Assembly (NCBI RefSeq): GCF_023515995.1
Contig: NZ_CP097320.1
Location: 558,001 to 622,000 of the forward strand
Length of the DNA: 64,000 nucleotides
DNA from: Candidatus Mycobacterium methanotrophicum
Lineage (GTDB): Bacteria > Actinomycetota > Actinomycetes > Mycobacteriales > Mycobacteriaceae
Direction: 5' to 3'
In this document: in pieces, positions 43,670 to 53,525 of the stretch
Layout of the letters: the number at the start of each line of letters is the position of its first letter
Numbering within the stretch: position 1 is the stretch's first letter
Made by a program: the position numbers and the translations under genes
The notes under the pieces: model-generated
What the model was told of the DNA's origin: nothing
Seen by the model: only the letters and a program-made list of their open reading frames with translations
Database searches by the model: none

Positions 43670-44098
43670 ATGGCTCCGAAGAAGAAAGTCGCCGGGCTGA
43701 TCAAGCTCCAGATCGAGGCCGGCCAGGCCAACCCGGCGCCGCCGGTGGGACCGGCGCTCGGTCAGCACGGCGTCAACATCATGGAGTTCTGCAAGGCGTA
43801 CAACGCCGCGACGGAAAACCAGCGCGGCAACGTGATCCCGGTCGAGATCACCGTGTACGAGGACCGCAGCTTCACGTTTGCCCTCAAGACGCCGCCGGCG
43901 GCCAAGCTGCTGCTCAAGGCTGCGGGCGTGGGCAAGGGCTCGGCCGAGCCGCACAAGGACAAGGTCGCCAAGGTGACGTGGGATCAGGTCCGCGAAATCG
44001 CCGAGACCAAGAAGGCCGACCTCAACGCCAACGACGTCGAGGCCGGCGCCAAGATCATCGCCGGGACCGCCCGGTCGATGGGGATCACCGTCGAATAG
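43670..44098 (+). CDS. rplK: 50S ribosomal protein uL11
   Basis: A 142-residue uL11: [40 protein letters not shown] and [11 protein letters not shown]. It binds the GTPase-associated region of 23S rRNA and is the target site region of thiostrepton-type antibiotics. GGAAGGA stands before the ATG. Operon with nusG and rplA. Confidence 0.97.
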   Translation: MAPKKKVAGLIKLQIEAGQANPAPPVGPALGQHGVNIMEFCKAYNAATENQRGNVIPVEITVYEDRSFTFALKTPPAAKLLLKAAGVGKGSAEPHKDKVAKVTWDQVREIAETKKADLNANDVEAGAKIIAGTARSMGITVE

Positions 44099-44170
44099 AC
44101 CGGGCGTCCGTGGGAGGGCCAGCTTCGGCCCGCTTTATCGACCACAACCCAACATCAGATTGGATATCGA

Positions 44171-44878
44171 ATGAGCAAGAACAGCAAGGCGTATCGCGCC
44201 GCTGCCGAGAAGGTGGACCGCAGCAACTTCTACACCCCGCTGCAAGCCGCCAAGCTGGCCAAGGAGACGTCGTCGACCAAGCAGGACTCGACCGTCGAGG
44301 TGGCGATCCGGCTCGGTGTCGACCCGCGCAAAGCCGACCAGATGGTCCGCGGCACGGTCAATCTGCCGCACGGCACCGGTAAGACGGCCCGGGTGGCCGT
44401 GTTCGCGGTGGGAGACAAGGCCGATGAGGCCGTCGCGGCGGGCGCCGACGTGGTGGGCAGCGACGACCTGATCGAGAAGATCCAGGGCGGGTTCTTGGAC
44501 TTCGACGCCGCGATCGCTACGCCTGACCAGATGGCCAAGGTCGGCCGGATCGCGCGGATCCTCGGCCCGCGCGGCCTGATGCCCAACCCCAAGACCGGCA
44601 CGGTTACTCCCGACCTCGCCAAGGCGGTGTCGGACATCAAGGGCGGCAAGATCAACTTCCGGGTGGACAAGCAGGCCAATCTGAACTTCATCATCGGTAA
44701 GGCGTCATTCGACGAGAAGCAGCTCGCAGAGAACTACGGCGCGGCGATCGACGAGGTACTGCGGCACAAGCCGGCGTCGTCGAAAGGCCGCTACCTGAAG
44801 AAGGTCACGGTGTCGACGACCACCGGCCCGGGTATCCCGGTCGACCCGTCGATCACCCGCAACGTCGCCGAGGCGTAA
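44171..44878 (+). CDS. rplA: 50S ribosomal protein uL1
   Basis: A 235-residue uL1: [40 protein letters not shown] and [20 protein letters not shown], the invariant rRNA-binding loop. It builds the L1 stalk and usually represses its own operon. It ends the secE-nusG-rplK-rplA run; a fatty acyl-AMP ligase gene follows 62 bases on. Confidence 0.97.
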   Translation: MSKNSKAYRAAAEKVDRSNFYTPLQAAKLAKETSSTKQDSTVEVAIRLGVDPRKADQMVRGTVNLPHGTGKTARVAVFAVGDKADEAVAAGADVVGSDDLIEKIQGGFLDFDAAIATPDQMAKVGRIARILGPRGLMPNPKTGTVTPDLAKAVSDIKGGKINFRVDKQANLNFIIGKASFDEKQLAENYGAAIDEVLRHKPASSKGRYLKKVTVSTTTGPGIPVDPSITRNVAEA

Positions 44879-44940
44879 TCACCGGGATTTCCACCGCGGG
44901 TCACCGACGGTAGAACTCCACCGTCTCTTAGACTTTCCTC

Positions 44941-46815
44941 ATGGGAAGTGCCTCGGGAAGCGATGGTGTCGGTCGGGGAAATCGGCCGGAGTTGACCGAC
45001 TACCTCGATGCGGAGGGCAGCATCGTCTTGCCGCCAGGCGTCAGCCTGGTGACGTTTCTGGATCGCCACATCGCCAACATCGGCGATGCCGTTGCTTACC
45101 GCTACCTGGATTACACCGAGCATCCCGACGGTAAAGCCGTCAACTTGACCTGGTCCCAGCTGGGCATCAGGTTGCGGGCCATCGGTGCTCGCCTCCAGCA
45201 GGTGACGTCCCGGGGTGATCGCGTGGCGATACTGGCGCCGCAGAGCATCGACTATATTGTCGGTTTCTTCGCCGCGATCAAGGCGGGGAACATCGCGGTG
45301 CCGTTGTTCGCGCCGGAGTTGCCCGGGCATGCGGAGCGGCTCAACGCGGTGCTCGGCGATGCCCAGCCGGCGGTGGTGCTGACCACCGCCGCCGCGGGTG
45401 CGGCGGTTGCAGAGTTTGTGCGGTCGCTGCCGCGCAGTCGCAGGCCGCGGGTCATCGCGATCGATGAGATCCCCGACACGGTGGGCGTCACGTTCGCCCC
45501 GGTTCATCTCGACACCGACGACATCGCGTATTTGCAGTACACCTCAGGTTCGACGCGGGCCCCGGCCGGTGTGGAGATCACCCACCGGGCGGTCGGCACC
45601 AACGTGCTGCAGATGGTGATCTCGACCGGCATGGACTGGGACATCCGCAGCGTGAGCTGGTTGCCGCTCTACCATGACATGGGCCTGCTGATGATCGTGT
45701 GCGTGGCGGTATTCGGCACCCAAGTCACGCTCATGTCGCCGATCGCGTTCGTCCGAAGGCCACAGCGCTGGATCCGCCAGCTGGCAGCGGAGGCTGCGCA
45801 CGGCCGCACCTTCGCGGCGGCTCCGAATTTCGCGTTCGAGCTGGCCGCTGAGCGCGGGCTTCCCGACGCCGGCGAGGATCTCGAGCTGAGCAACGTGGTG
45901 TCGCTGATCAATGGCTCCGAACCGGTAAGCATTCACTCGATCGCGAAGTTCAACGCGGCGTTTGCCCCGTATGGATTGCCGAGCACGGCGATAAAACCGT
46001 CATACGGCATGGCCGAAGCGACCCTTTTTGTGTCGACCATCGATCCCGCCGCCGGGGCAACCGTCGTCTATTTGGACCGCGACCAGTTGGGCGCCGGGCG
46101 CGCGGTTCGGCTCTCGCCGGATGCGCGGGGCGCCATCGCGCAGGTATCCTGCGGCCGCATCGCCCGCAGTCAGTGGGGTGTCATTGTCAACCCCGATACC
46201 GAGGCGGAACTACCCGACGGTGAGGTCGGCGAAATCTGGTTGCACGGCAACAATATCGGCCGTGGTTACTGGGCACGCCCCGAAGAATCCGAGCGGGTGT
46301 TCGGCAACAAGCTGCAGCGCCCACTGCCAGCAGGCAGCCATGCGGACGGGGCGCCGAGCGAGGCCACCTGGCTGCGGACCGGTGATCTCGGCGTCTACCT
46401 CGCCGGTGAGCTCTACATCACTGGGCGTATCAAGGATCTGATCATCGTCGACGGCCGCAATCACTATCCGCAGGATATCGAGGCCACCGCGGCGCAGGCG
46501 TCGTCGGCGGTGCGATCGGGTTACGTCGCGGCGTTTTCGGTGCCGGCGAACCGGGTGCGGGGAGCGCGAGGCGATGAGGCCGGCGAGCGTTTGGTCGTCG
46601 TTGCCGAACGGGCGCCGGGCGCGGGCCGCATTGATCTGCAACCGGTAACCGACGCCATCCGGGCGGCGGTGTCGCGCAGGCATGGCCTGCCGTTGTCGGA
46701 TGTGCTGCTGGTGCCGGCCGGCGCTATCCCGCGCACCACCAGCGGCAAGCTGGCGCGTCGCGCGTGTCGCGCGCAATACGTCAACGGCGAGTTGCGCGTA
46801 CGGGGCCGGGGCTGA
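44941..46815 (+). CDS. Fatty acyl-AMP ligase (FadD/FAAL family)
   Basis: A 624-residue adenylate-forming enzyme. The phosphate loop is YLQYTSGSTRAPAGVEITHR, the A5-like motif KPSYGMAEATLFVST, A7-A8 TWLRTGDLGVYLAGELYITG, and the final lysine motif RTTSGKLARRACRAQY. The pattern LPLYHDMGLL and the length match FAALs, which activate fatty acids as acyl-adenylates for polyketide synthases, rather than acyl-CoA ligases. M. tuberculosis has no gene at this place. Which lipid it serves is unknown; neighbouring methyltransferases modify mycolic acids. Intact, ATG at 44941. Confidence 0.88.
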   Translation: MGSASGSDGVGRGNRPELTDYLDAEGSIVLPPGVSLVTFLDRHIANIGDAVAYRYLDYTEHPDGKAVNLTWSQLGIRLRAIGARLQQVTSRGDRVAILAPQSIDYIVGFFAAIKAGNIAVPLFAPELPGHAERLNAVLGDAQPAVVLTTAAAGAAVAEFVRSLPRSRRPRVIAIDEIPDTVGVTFAPVHLDTDDIAYLQYTSGSTRAPAGVEITHRAVGTNVLQMVISTGMDWDIRSVSWLPLYHDMGLLMIVCVAVFGTQVTLMSPIAFVRRPQRWIRQLAAEAAHGRTFAAAPNFAFELAAERGLPDAGEDLELSNVVSLINGSEPVSIHSIAKFNAAFAPYGLPSTAIKPSYGMAEATLFVSTIDPAAGATVVYLDRDQLGAGRAVRLSPDARGAIAQVSCGRIARSQWGVIVNPDTEAELPDGEVGEIWLHGNNIGRGYWARPEESERVFGNKLQRPLPAGSHADGAPSEATWLRTGDLGVYLAGELYITGRIKDLIIVDGRNHYPQDIEATAAQASSAVRSGYVAAFSVPANRVRGARGDEAGERLVVVAERAPGAGRIDLQPVTDAIRAAVSRRHGLPLSDVLLVPAGAIPRTTSGKLARRACRAQYVNGELRVRGRG

Positions 46816-46829
46816 GGCGTGCGGCCGGG

Positions 46830-47711
46830 CTACTTCTGCAGCGTGTATTGATGAACGCTGGTATAGCCCTCGCGGAATAACCGGACGCAGCCGTTGAGGT
46901 ATTTGTCGTAGCGGTCGTAAATCTCCTGCGACTGGGCCGCGATGGCCTCGACCCGGTGCGCCGCCAACGCCGCCGCCCAATCCTGCAGTGTCCGAACGTA
47001 ATTCGGCCCTATTTCGTCGTCCCGGGTCACGGCAAACCCTGCCGCAGTCGCGTATTCCCCGGGCATCGGCGGCGACGGCAACTGCCCACCGGGGAAGATC
47101 TCTTTCATGATGAACAGGACGAACCGGGCCAATTCGAGGGTCAGCGGAAGGCCATTGCGCTGAGCCTCGTCCGAGCCGCTGAGCGTGGTGATGGTGTGCA
47201 GCAGCATCCGGCCGTCTTCCGGTAACGCGTTATAGGCCATCTCGAAGAAGGCGGGATAGCGGTCCCGGCCGAAGTGCTCGAACGCGCCGATCGACACGAT
47301 GCGGTCGACCTTGCCGTCGAATTCCTCCCAGCCCTGCAGCCGCACCTCGACGTTGCGGGTGGTCGGAATTTTGGCCAGCTTGGCGATCGCATATTCTCGC
47401 TGACGTTCGCTGAGGGTGAGTCCGATCACGTTGACGTCGTAGTTTTCGAGCGCGCGCGCCATCCCGCCGCCCCAGCCGCACCCGATGTCGAGCAGGGTAG
47501 CTCCCGGCTGCAGGTCCAGTTTGCCCAGCGCAAGGTCGAACTTGGCGTTTTGCGCCTCATCGCGGGTGGTGTTCTTGCTCTCGTAGTAGCCGCAGGTATA
47601 GCCCATCGTGGGCCCCAAGAACAGCTCGAAGAACTCGTTGGAAATGTCGTAGATCGACTGAAGCTCTTCGTACTTCGGCTTGAATTTCGCCACTGCTGTA
47701 GGGTTCTCCAT
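46830..47711 (-). CDS. Mycolic acid cyclopropane synthase-family methyltransferase, divergent
   Basis: A 293-residue member of the CmaA/MmaA/UmaA family. ENPTAVAKFKPKYEELQSIY starts the protein, the SAM-binding loop is [18 protein letters not shown], followed by the family's [16 protein letters not shown] and [20 protein letters not shown]. These enzymes add methyl groups to meromycolate double bonds to give cyclopropane or methoxy/keto precursors. It is not clearly the counterpart of any one M. tuberculosis gene in this locus. The frame extends to 47747, but the ATG at 47711 starts the conserved part. It ends 14 bases from the convergent FAAL gene. Confidence 0.85.
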   Translation of the reverse strand: MENPTAVAKFKPKYEELQSIYDISNEFFELFLGPTMGYTCGYYESKNTTRDEAQNAKFDLALGKLDLQPGATLLDIGCGWGGGMARALENYDVNVIGLTLSERQREYAIAKLAKIPTTRNVEVRLQGWEEFDGKVDRIVSIGAFEHFGRDRYPAFFEMAYNALPEDGRMLLHTITTLSGSDEAQRNGLPLTLELARFVLFIMKEIFPGGQLPSPPMPGEYATAAGFAVTRDDEIGPNYVRTLQDWAAALAAHRVEAIAAQSQEIYDRYDKYLNGCVRLFREGYTSVHQYTLQK

Positions 47712-47861
47712 CTTGAGGTGAGATTGCTGGCGACCGCATGCCGCCATTTGTCGGCTACACGGTGCATCACCACGGCCGCGCGCGATGACCTGGCGATCAT
47801 AGCCAGCCGACTGCGCCCATCAGCCCCCGGGTGCGCGGTTGTCGGGCGGTCGCGCCATGAC

Positions 47862-48125
47862 TGGCCACTCGGCGGCGAAAGCTCGGCGATGCGTCGACGC
47901 AGGTAGTCGCGGCCCGGCTCGGAACCATTGGACGCCAACCCCGTGCGAAACCAGATCACGGCGTCGGTGTGCCGTCCGGCCCGTCGCAGTAAGTCGGCGC
48001 GCATCGACGCGACCAGGTTGGACCGGGCCGGTCGCGGATCGTGCGCTGCCTCCTCCAGCGCCGCCAGGCCCGCATCCGGGCCGTCGCGAAAGCCAACTGC
48101 CAGCGCTCTATTCGCCCGGGCCGCT
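47862..48125 (-). pseudogene. ECF sigma factor C-terminal remnant (DUF6596-type)
   Basis: The reverse strand reads NRALAVGFRDGPDAGLAALE, then SNLVASMRADLLRRAGRHTD and FRTGLASNGSEPGRDYLRRR. This is the tetratricopeptide-like tail of the extended ECF sigma factors (N-R-A-V-A, H-A-x-R-A-x-L-L-R-R-A-G, R-x-Y-L-x-R-R). The sigma2 and sigma4 DNA-binding domains are missing and there is no clear stop at the proper place. It lies between two methyltransferase genes, so DNA has been inserted or lost here. Confidence 0.6.
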
Positions 48126-48138
48126 GGCGAATCTAAAT

Positions 48139-49035
48139 TTAAGCCGCCGCGCCTGGCTTGAGGTAGGTGACCAGGCTGACGTCCAGCATGTCGTCGTTGA
48201 AGTAGTACTCGGTGCCGCGAAGGTACTTCATGTAGCGCTGATAGACCTCTTCGGAGGTGATCTCGATGGCCTTGGCTTCCTTGGCCTCGAGCGCGTCGCT
48301 CCAGATCCGCAGCGTCCTGATGTAGTGGTGGCGCAGCGAAAGCGGCTCCGGCACGACAAAACCGGCCTTTTCGCCATGCGCGACCATCATGCTGGTCGAC
48401 GGCAGGCGGCCACCGGGGAAGATCTCGGTGAGGATGAACTTGATGAACCGAGCCGTCTCGAACGTCAGCTTCTTGCCGCGCGCGTTCAGCTCGTAGGGGT
48501 GATAGCTCACGCTGCTCTGCACCGTCATCCGCCCGTCGTCGGGCATGATGTTGAAACAGTTGTTGAAGAAGTTGTCGTAACGCTCGAAGCCGAAGTGCTC
48601 GAAGGCCTCGATGGAGACGATCCGGTCGACGGGGTCGGTGAATTCCTCCCAGCCGCGCAGCAGGACCTGATGTGAGCGGCCGGTGTCGATGTTGTCAAGC
48701 AGCTGCTCGGAGTAGGCGCGCTGGTTCTTGCTCAGGGTCAGCCCGACGACGTTGACGTCGTATTTCTCGATCGCGCGTTTCATGGTGGCGCCCCAACCGC
48801 AGCCGATGTCCAGCAGCGTCATGCCCGGCCGCAGGTCCAGCCGGTCCAGGTGCAGGTCGATTTTGGCGATCTGGGCTTGCTCGAGTGTGAGGTCGGGCGG
48901 CTCGAAGTAGGCGCAGCTGTAGGTCCGGCTGTGGTCTTGGAACAGGCGGAAGAAATCGTCGGACAGGTCGTAGTGGGCCTGGATCTCCTCGAAGTGCACC
49001 GGCATCTTCGCTCCAGTTGCTGGCTTATCAGGCAT
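48139..49035 (-). CDS. mmaA4: Hydroxymycolate synthase MmaA4-like methyltransferase
   Basis: A 298-residue methyltransferase closely resembling M. tuberculosis MmaA4: [60 protein letters not shown] and the end [13 protein letters not shown], which is specific to MmaA4. MmaA4 adds the methyl group and hydroxyl that lead to methoxy- and keto-mycolates. The ATG at 49035 is chosen because the frame's upstream 38 codons are unrelated. Normal order in M. tuberculosis is mmaA4-3-2-1-lipG; here mmaA4 is followed upstream by an mmaA2-like gene only. Confidence 0.9.
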   Translation of the reverse strand: MPDKPATGAKMPVHFEEIQAHYDLSDDFFRLFQDHSRTYSCAYFEPPDLTLEQAQIAKIDLHLDRLDLRPGMTLLDIGCGWGATMKRAIEKYDVNVVGLTLSKNQRAYSEQLLDNIDTGRSHQVLLRGWEEFTDPVDRIVSIEAFEHFGFERYDNFFNNCFNIMPDDGRMTVQSSVSYHPYELNARGKKLTFETARFIKFILTEIFPGGRLPSTSMMVAHGEKAGFVVPEPLSLRHHYIRTLRIWSDALEAKEAKAIEITSEEVYQRYMKYLRGTEYYFNDDMLDVSLVTYLKPGAAA

Positions 49036-49186
49036 CAGCGTTTCGTCGCCCTTCCTCGTGCTCTGCAGTGTTGCCTCAACCGGGTTGCGTGCTCGCCAGC
49101 TGCACAACACGCGAGTAGTGAGAGCACAATACCCGGCATCGTGTAGCACTGGAGGCAGCCCACGCTCTCTGTGGTGCCGCGGGCGG

Positions 49187-50050
49187 CTATTTCTCCAGTG
49201 TGAATTGGTTGGCGTCGATGTATCCCACCCGGAATCCGTTAGCGCATCCGGTCAAATAACGCATGTAGCGCTCGTAGACCTCTTCGGACTGGATCTCAAC
49301 GGCCTGGCTCTTGTGCGCCAGCAGCGCGGCGGCCCAGTGGTCGAGGGTCTTGGCGTAGTGCGGCTGCAGCGACTGCCGGCGGGTCAGCTTGAAGCCGGCC
49401 TTCGACGAGTGGTCCTCGACCTTCTCGATCGACGGCAACCGGCCACCCGGGAAGATATCGGTGACGATGAATTTCATGAACCGGGCCAGCTCGAAGGTCA
49501 GCGGCATGCCGCGTTCGACCATCTGCGGGCCGGTCAGACCGGTGATCGTGTGCAGCAGCATCACCCCGTCGTCCGGCAGCGCTTTGTAGGCCATGGCGAA
49601 GAAGTCGTCGTAGCGGTCGTGGCCGAAGTGCTCGAAGGCGCCGATTGAGACGATCCGGTCCACCGGATCGTCGAACTCCTCCCAGCCGGCCAGCAGGATC
49701 CGCTTGGTACGCGGGCTGTCCAGCTCGCCGAACATCTTCTGCACGTGCGCGGCCTGGTTCTTGCTCAGGGTCAGCCCAATGACGTTGACGTCGTATTTCT
49801 CGATCCCGCGGCGCATCGTGCTACCCCAGCCGCAGCCCACGTCGAGCAGTGTCATGCCGGGCTGAAGACCGAGCTTGCCCAGGGCCAAGTCGACCTTGGC
49901 TCGCTGGGCCTCTTCCAGTGTCATATCGTCACGCTCGAAGTAAGCGCAGCTGTACGTCTGGCTCGGATCCAGGAAAAGCCGGAAGAAGTCGTCAGACAAG
50001 TCGTAGTGCGCCTGGACGTCTTCGAAATGTGGCCTGAGTTTTCCCGCCAC
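49187..50050 (-). CDS. mmaA2: Cyclopropane mycolic acid synthase (MmaA2/CmaA-like)
   Basis: A 287-residue methyltransferase starting [23 protein letters not shown] loop [20 protein letters not shown], then [20 protein letters not shown] and the end [38 protein letters not shown] and the end match MmaA2 and CmaA1 best; by position next to lipG it stands for mmaA2. Such enzymes put cyclopropane rings into alpha- or keto/methoxy-mycolates. The exact paralogue cannot be fixed without a tree. Intact. Confidence 0.85.
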   Translation of the reverse strand: MAGKLRPHFEDVQAHYDLSDDFFRLFLDPSQTYSCAYFERDDMTLEEAQRAKVDLALGKLGLQPGMTLLDVGCGWGSTMRRGIEKYDVNVIGLTLSKNQAAHVQKMFGELDSPRTKRILLAGWEEFDDPVDRIVSIGAFEHFGHDRYDDFFAMAYKALPDDGVMLLHTITGLTGPQMVERGMPLTFELARFMKFIVTDIFPGGRLPSIEKVEDHSSKAGFKLTRRQSLQPHYAKTLDHWAAALLAHKSQAVEIQSEEVYERYMRYLTGCANGFRVGYIDANQFTLEK

Positions 50051-50114
50051 GCCGGCGTGCGCCTTTCTGGTTCTCCCCCCGGTACCCGCAAGTCATGGTA
50101 GTCGATCGGCCAGG

Positions 50115-51020
50115 TCAGACGGAATCGGCGAACGTGGTGGTCAGTTCGCCGATCAGCCGATCCCACAGCTGCTCGGGCAGGTCGTGGCCCATGCCGTCGA
50201 TCAAGACCAGCCGGGCGCCACGGATCGCGCGGGCCACCACCCGGCCGCCGAACGGGCGCTGCAACTTGTCGGCGCGGCCATGCAGAACCACGGTGGGTGC
50301 GCTGATCTGCCGGTCGTAGCGCCGCAGGCTGCCGCTGGCGATGATCGCGCTGAAATGCCGGGCGATGCCCCTCGGGTAGTAGCAGCGTTCGTAGGCCTCG
50401 ATCGCGTCGTTACGCAGCCGCTGTTCGGTCGCGGGGTAGTCGGGGCTGCCGATGATCCGCCAGACCTTCACGGAGTAGTCGGCAATCGCGTCGATCGGCG
50501 AATTGGGTGGCGGCCCCTTGAGGACCGCGAACAGTGCGCGCGGGTCAGGCGGGGGCAAGAACGCCTGGTTGTTGCTGGAGAAGATCACCGCCAGCGACCG
50601 GGTTCGCGCGCGGAACCGTGCGGCGAAGATCTGGGCGATCATGCCGCCCATCGAGGCGCCGACAATGTGGGCACGGTCGATGCCGAGGTGGTCGAGCACC
50701 GCGGCGGCGTCGTCGGCCATGTCTTCCAGGCGGTAGTCCGCGTCGCCGGGGATGCCCAGCCAGAACTTGAGCATCCGGGGGACAAGCGCCCCGCCGGTGT
50801 GGCGCCGTTCGGTTTTGCTGGACAGGCCGACGTCGCGGTTGTCGTAGCGGATCACCCGCAGACCTTCGGCGACAAGCTTCTCGCAGAAGCCGTCGCGCCA
50901 CAGCAACAGCTGCGAACCCAGCCCCATGATCAACAGGACGGCCGGGTCGCCGGGGTCGCCCATGTCCTCGTAGTAAATGTCCAGTTCGCCGGAACGTGCT
51001 GTGCCGCTTCGGATTTCCAA
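50115..51020 (-). CDS. lipG: Alpha/beta hydrolase LipG
   Basis: A 301-residue alpha/beta hydrolase: PAVLLIMGLGSQLLLWRDGF (oxyanion region), VIRYDNRDVGLSSKTERRHT, the nucleophile elbow HIVGASMGGMIAQIFAARFR (Ser in G-x-S-x-G) and a final LIDGMGHDLPEQLWDRLIGE (His). M. tuberculosis LipG (Rv0646c) has esterase and thioesterase-like activity and is linked with the mmaA cluster. Five bases separate it from the ABC1 kinase gene on the same strand, so they form an operon. Confidence 0.9.
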   Translation of the reverse strand: MEIRSGTARSGELDIYYEDMGDPGDPAVLLIMGLGSQLLLWRDGFCEKLVAEGLRVIRYDNRDVGLSSKTERRHTGGALVPRMLKFWLGIPGDADYRLEDMADDAAAVLDHLGIDRAHIVGASMGGMIAQIFAARFRARTRSLAVIFSSNNQAFLPPPDPRALFAVLKGPPPNSPIDAIADYSVKVWRIIGSPDYPATEQRLRNDAIEAYERCYYPRGIARHFSAIIASGSLRRYDRQISAPTVVLHGRADKLQRPFGGRVVARAIRGARLVLIDGMGHDLPEQLWDRLIGELTTTFADSV

Positions 51021-51024
51021 TGAT

Positions 51025-52371
51025 CTACACTTCGACGTCGGATTGGTGCTCGCGGCTGACCTCGACCATGAAGTTAGCGAAGTAGCCGGTGAGCTGCGCG
51101 TCGGACATCATCTGCCATCGCGGCGCCAGCAGCTTCATGTACCGCTCCACGTAAAGGAACTGCTTACCGATCAACACCAGTTCGCGGGGTAGCTTGATGT
51201 CGTAGGCGTCGGCCAACGCGGAGAGCTGCCGACCGATGTCGGCATACGACATGTCGCCCAGCGTCTGCATGGTCAGCGGGGTGGCGAAGCTCTCCAGGTC
51301 CTTGGCGGCCTGAGCTTCGGGCCTCATGGTGCCCACGGCGCCCATCAACACGACGATCTTGCCCGCCGCGGCGTGGTCCTTCTTGACCAGCAGGGCATAC
51401 ACCAACTCGCGCAGCAGCCAGCGGGTACGCGGGTCGACGCGGCCCATGATGCCGAAGTCGAAGAACACGATGCGGCCCGCCTCGTCGACGTAGAGGTTGC
51501 CGGCGTGCAGGTCGCCGTGGAAAAGGCCGTGCCGCAGACCGCCCTCGAAGAGGCTGAACAGCAACGTCTTGACCAGCTCGGTGCCGTCGAACCCGGCCTT
51601 GCGGATGGCGGCGACGTCATCGATGCGGATGCCCTGCACGCTCTCCATCGTCAACACCCGGTCGGTGGTCAGATCCCAATACACCTGGGGCACCCGGATG
51701 CCCCGGCCCAGCGGTGAGGCGTGCAGGTGGGATACCCAGGCCTCCATCGACTGCGCCTCGAGGCGGAAGTTCAGCTCCTCGGCCAGGTTGTCGGAAAAGT
51801 CGGCGACGACATCTTGGGCGGATAACCGGCGACCCAGCTTGGCCAGCTCCACAGCCTGCGCGAAGCGCTTGAGGATCTGCAGGTCGGCGGCGATGCGCCG
51901 ACGGATGCCCGGCCGCTGGATTTTGACCACGACGTCCTCGCCGGTGTGCAGGGTGGCGTAGTGCACCTGGGCGATGGACGCCGAGGCAAACGGCTGCTCT
52001 TCGAAGCTGGCGAACAGCTCCGACGGGTCGGCGCCGAGCTCCTCGGCGAGCAGCTTGTGCACCTCGTCTGGGTTGGCCGGCGGCACCCGGTCGAGCAGCC
52101 AGCGAAATTCACGCGACAGCTCCTCACCGAATGCGCCCGGGCTGGACGCGATGATCTGCCCGAACTTGACATAGGTGGGGCCGAGGTCGGCAAAGGTTTG
52201 CGGCAGCTGCTTGACTATCTTTTGCTGCAACGGGCCCTTGCCCGGCAGCTTGGTGACGACGCGCGCGGCGGTGCGGGTCAGCTGCCAACCCGTCACGCCG
52301 ATGCGGGCCGCTTCCACCGGCAACGGCACCCGGTCAAGCTTGGCTACTTCGCGGTGGGTGTTGGAACTCAT
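51025..52371 (-). CDS. AarF/ABC1/UbiB-family atypical kinase (Rv0647c counterpart)
   Basis: A 448-residue ABC1 kinase-like protein. The Ala-rich loop region (KFGQIIASSPGAFGEELSRE: KxGQ motif), the ATP-binding FASASIAQVHYATLHTGEDV, and the catalytic HGLFHGDLHAGNLYVDEAGR and IVFFDFGIMGRVD are all present. Family members support quinone or lipid metabolism, with low ATPase rather than protein-kinase activity. It starts with ATG at 52371 and runs into lipG. Intact. Confidence 0.9.
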   Translation of the reverse strand: MSSNTHREVAKLDRVPLPVEAARIGVTGWQLTRTAARVVTKLPGKGPLQQKIVKQLPQTFADLGPTYVKFGQIIASSPGAFGEELSREFRWLLDRVPPANPDEVHKLLAEELGADPSELFASFEEQPFASASIAQVHYATLHTGEDVVVKIQRPGIRRRIAADLQILKRFAQAVELAKLGRRLSAQDVVADFSDNLAEELNFRLEAQSMEAWVSHLHASPLGRGIRVPQVYWDLTTDRVLTMESVQGIRIDDVAAIRKAGFDGTELVKTLLFSLFEGGLRHGLFHGDLHAGNLYVDEAGRIVFFDFGIMGRVDPRTRWLLRELVYALLVKKDHAAAGKIVVLMGAVGTMRPEAQAAKDLESFATPLTMQTLGDMSYADIGRQLSALADAYDIKLPRELVLIGKQFLYVERYMKLLAPRWQMMSDAQLTGYFANFMVEVSREHQSDVEV

Positions 52372-52540
52372 TCGTGCAGTGTCTCAAATCGCCCAGGTCG
52401 GTACCGAATCAAGTAGGTCACGGCGTTGGGTGCTCGGCCGCGAGCGTGCATGGTTGTGCGTCCAGCGCGGCGTGTCGCCGTACAGACGCGCACGCTCGCG
52501 GCAGGGCGCACCGTCCGGGGTATCGCGGCGGGCCAGACCG

Positions 52541-53184
52541 CTACGAGTCAGCATTCTTGCCCGCTGACTTTTTCCAGGGCTTTACCCACGGCCGGGGCTC
52601 CCAGTTCTCCAGCCCGGCGATCAGCTCGTACATGGTGGCGCCGTCGATGCTTTCCCGGATGATGTCGGCATGCCGGCGTGGCGAGCCAGCTCGTTGATCA
52701 CATGCAGGATCACCCATCGGACCGACCACGCCTCGAGGTCCTTGGGGAACCAGGGAATGTCGGTCGGCACCGGCACCGCGGCGTCCAGGTCGGTCGGCAC
52801 CGGCACCGCGGCATCCAGGTCGGCGGTCTGGACCAGCCGCAGCGATTTCGCGTTTTCGGCCTCGAAGGATGCCAGCAGCCCGGCCAGTGTTTCGTCGGGC
52901 CGCATCACATGCTGGTCCCCGAAGTCCCTGGCGATCTCCTCGAACGACCGGGTGTCGCGCGGCGGCGCGCCGGGCGTCGCGGCGACGCGTGCCATCCAGG
53001 CGCGCTGCATACCGGTGGCGTGCTTGACCAGCCCGCCGATCGACAATTTGCTGACTGTCGGCGTCAGGCGGGCCTGTTCGTCCGTGAGGCCGTAGGCAAC
53101 CGCGAAGTAGGCGCTCTGGTGGAACACCAAGTATTCGCGCAGGGCGCTGCGTTCGTCGGTCACGGGCGAGGCGAGGGCGGGCAT
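52541..53184 (-). pseudogene. DinB-family protein with a one-base deletion near the end
   Basis: From ATG at 53184: TDERSALREYLVFHQSAYFA, PTVSKLSIGGLVKHATGMQR and VRWVILHVINELARHAGM, a helical DinB/MDMPI-like protein with three metal-site histidines (HATG, LHVINE, RHAG). After RHAG the family continues HADIIRESIDGATMYELIA; that sequence is present in the next frame, with the last codons ENWEPRPWVKPWKKSAGK. Restoring one C in GCCGGCATGCC joins them. In the present frame the protein gains an unrelated 13-residue tail ending at 52621. It carries a 30-base tandem duplication in the middle. Perhaps still partly folded, but the family ending is lost. Confidence 0.7.
52760..52819 (-). repeat. 30-base tandem duplication inside the DinB-like gene
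   Basis: Two units (52760-52789 and 52790-52819) with a single mismatch. In the reverse frame each adds the ten residues DLDAAVPVPT in phase, so the protein reads them twice in a row. A recent replication-slippage duplication is the likely cause. Confidence 0.85.
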
Positions 53185-53264
53185 TGCCGGTCCTTTCGAT
53201 CGGGGTCGAAGAGAGCTTCGCGCCCACTCTGTTCTTCACGATCGCGGGCGGCTTCGACGTGCCG

Positions 53265-53507
53265 TCACGCCGTGACACCAAGCCGATCGATGAGCGCCAG
53301 AAACGCCACAGCGAAGTCATTGTCGGCGGTGTCCGCGCGAACCCGTTCCCAATCGACCTGCTCGCGGACCGCGCGCACTGCCGGCAGCAACGGCCCGAAG
53401 TCGAGCGCGAACTCGGGTCCGTTGGCCGCGAGCGCCGACGCGGCGCGCCGCAACGCTTCACGCAGCTCGTCGTTGCGGGCGAACACCGATGATCCGTCGG
53501 CCGTCAT
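53265..53507 (-). CDS. Small conserved mycobacterial protein, unknown function
   Basis: An 80-residue protein starting MTADGSSVFARNDELREALR, then RAASALAANGPEFALDFGPL, LPAVRAVREQVDWERVRADT and DFAVAFLALIDRLGVTA. It is all helical and acidic, with no membrane segment. I know of no function. The frame stays open far upstream but is unrelated there, and ATG at 53507 gives a compact protein. It is divergent from the nuclease-like gene at 53526 with 18 bases between starts. Confidence 0.55.
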   Translation of the reverse strand: MTADGSSVFARNDELREALRRAASALAANGPEFALDFGPLLPAVRAVREQVDWERVRADTADNDFAVAFLALIDRLGVTA

Positions 53508-53525
53508 GGTGGGTAGGTAGTACCC

